Assembly: GCA_022790615.1 (NCBI GenBank)
Contig: JAAVXK010000046.1
Coordinates: 1 to 51,883, forward strand
Direction of reading: 5' to 3'
From: Lachnospiraceae bacterium
Lineage (GTDB): Bacteria > Bacillota > Clostridia > Lachnospirales > Lachnospiraceae
DNA length: 51,883 nt
This document shows positions 51,446 to 51,883 of this stretch, piece by piece; the first letter of the stretch is position 1; every line of letters begins with the position of its first letter. A model generated the notes under the pieces. It made no database searches. It worked only from the letters and a program-made list of their open reading frames with translations, and was not told the DNA's origin. The translations under genes were made by a program, and so were the position numbers.

Positions 51446-51883
51446 TTAGTCTGCAATAGTAAGTTCTACTACGAATGCAGTAGTAGCTTTATCATTCATT
51501 GTTATTTTCATATATTTCTTTGAACCATTAGCAGCAGAAGCCCAAGAACCGCCAGTTACTGTAACTTTGCCTGCAGCAGCATCAGCTGTTGCAGTACCTT
51601 TGTACTCGCCTGTAACGCTGTCAGCAGCTCCGCCTATTGTAACGGATTTTACATCGGTAGCAGCAAGAGTACCTTTTCCGAAGTCAATTGCGAATTCAGC
51701 GCCGTCTGCTTTTGAATATGTTCCAGTTGTTACAGCCATGGTTGGAGCAACGTCAGCAGCAGTAGGGTCTTTGATAGTCCATACCATGTTAACATCAACT
51801 TTGCTGGTATCAACCTTTGACCAATCTGTCTTTGAATCGCATGCTCCAGTTATAGCATAAGATAATTTTGTACCGTCAGTTTC
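51446..51883 (-). CDS. C-terminal part of a large secreted/surface-type protein (partial)
   Basis: The reading frame is open to the window edge, so this is the last ~145 residues of a longer protein whose start lies beyond 51883. An internal Met at 51787 is not the start. The sequence is rich in Ala, Thr, Lys, Gly and Asp, poor in aromatics, and reads like Ig-like beta-sandwich repeats of S-layer or surface proteins (for example VWTIKD, TVTGGSW, MKITMNDKA). There is no LPXTG sorting signal at the C-terminus, so any anchor must be elsewhere. It converges on the glycan locus and is a possible acceptor of the glycan, but that is inference. Confidence 0.75.
   Translation of the reverse strand, partial: ETDGTKLSYAITGACDSKTDWSKVDTSKVDVNMVWTIKDPTAADVAPTMAVTTGTYSKADGAEFAIDFGKGTLAATDVKSVTIGGAADSVTGEYKGTATADAAAGKVTVTGGSWASAANGSKKYMKITMNDKATTAFVVELTIAD

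Overview
The window looks like a chromosomal segment of a Gram-positive, moderately A+T-rich Clostridia member, most likely Lachnospiraceae. The reasons are the era-yqzL-recO gene order, a single-chain archaeal-type glycyl-tRNA synthetase, a PreP-like M16C peptidase, TTG/GTG starts behind strong purine-rich ribosome sites, and a teichoic-acid-like cytidylyltransferase. I see no rRNA, CRISPR array, insertion sequence or prophage gene. Species assignment is inference only.

Left part (1-23240), mostly housekeeping and regulation. A cold-shock gene and an M16C peptidase gene are divergent, with directly abutting -35 boxes. They are followed by era, a yqzL-like small gene, recO, glyS and a tRNA-Leu(CAG). 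Next comes a minus-strand GntR/ABC-ATPase/permease operon, an SGNH esterase and a chemotaxis receptor. A lipid-flavoured run follows: degV, marR, iron-dependent alcohol dehydrogenase, aldehyde dehydrogenase, ybaK and acyl-ACP thioesterase. It is preceded by a strong promoter overlapped by two tandem palindromic operator-like sites. Then come a possible 24-residue membrane peptide, an octamer tandem repeat, a FAD oxidoreductase, a hybrid histidine kinase, a TIGR04076-type protein and a minus-strand Na+/Ca2+-exchanger-like protein.

Right part (23343-51410) is one long co-directional surface-glycan locus of 25 genes. It begins with a TarI-like cytidylyltransferase, an epimerase and a TagB/F-like transferase, then two glycosyltransferases. 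RfbF, RfbG and RfbH follow; together they would make CDP-4-keto-3,6-dideoxyglucose. An FkbM methyltransferase, another glycosyltransferase and a radical SAM protein come next. The core is unusual: an HMG-lyase-like aldolase, two split transketolases, an SDR, and a two-gene radical SAM unit present twice as diverged copies (38143-41147 and 43003-45995). The locus ends with two sulfotransferase-like proteins flanking a probable beta-propeller protein in very A+T-rich DNA, then a strong bidirectional terminator. A convergent partial gene for an Ala/Thr/Lys-rich secreted-type protein runs off the right edge.

The strongest lead is this locus. At least nine of its proteins, with quite different catalytic domains (glycosyltransferase, FkbM methyltransferase, radical SAM, sulfotransferase-like), carry the same kind of small Rossmann module at one end. 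Three radical SAM proteins carry their SPASM-like cysteine region before, not after, the radical SAM core. My inference is a pathway for an unusual branched, possibly sulfated 3,6-dideoxy sugar. A transketolase would attach a carbon unit to a CDP-4-keto sugar and the SDR would reduce it, in analogy to the yersiniose pathway. The radical SAM pairs would carry out steps I cannot define from sequence.
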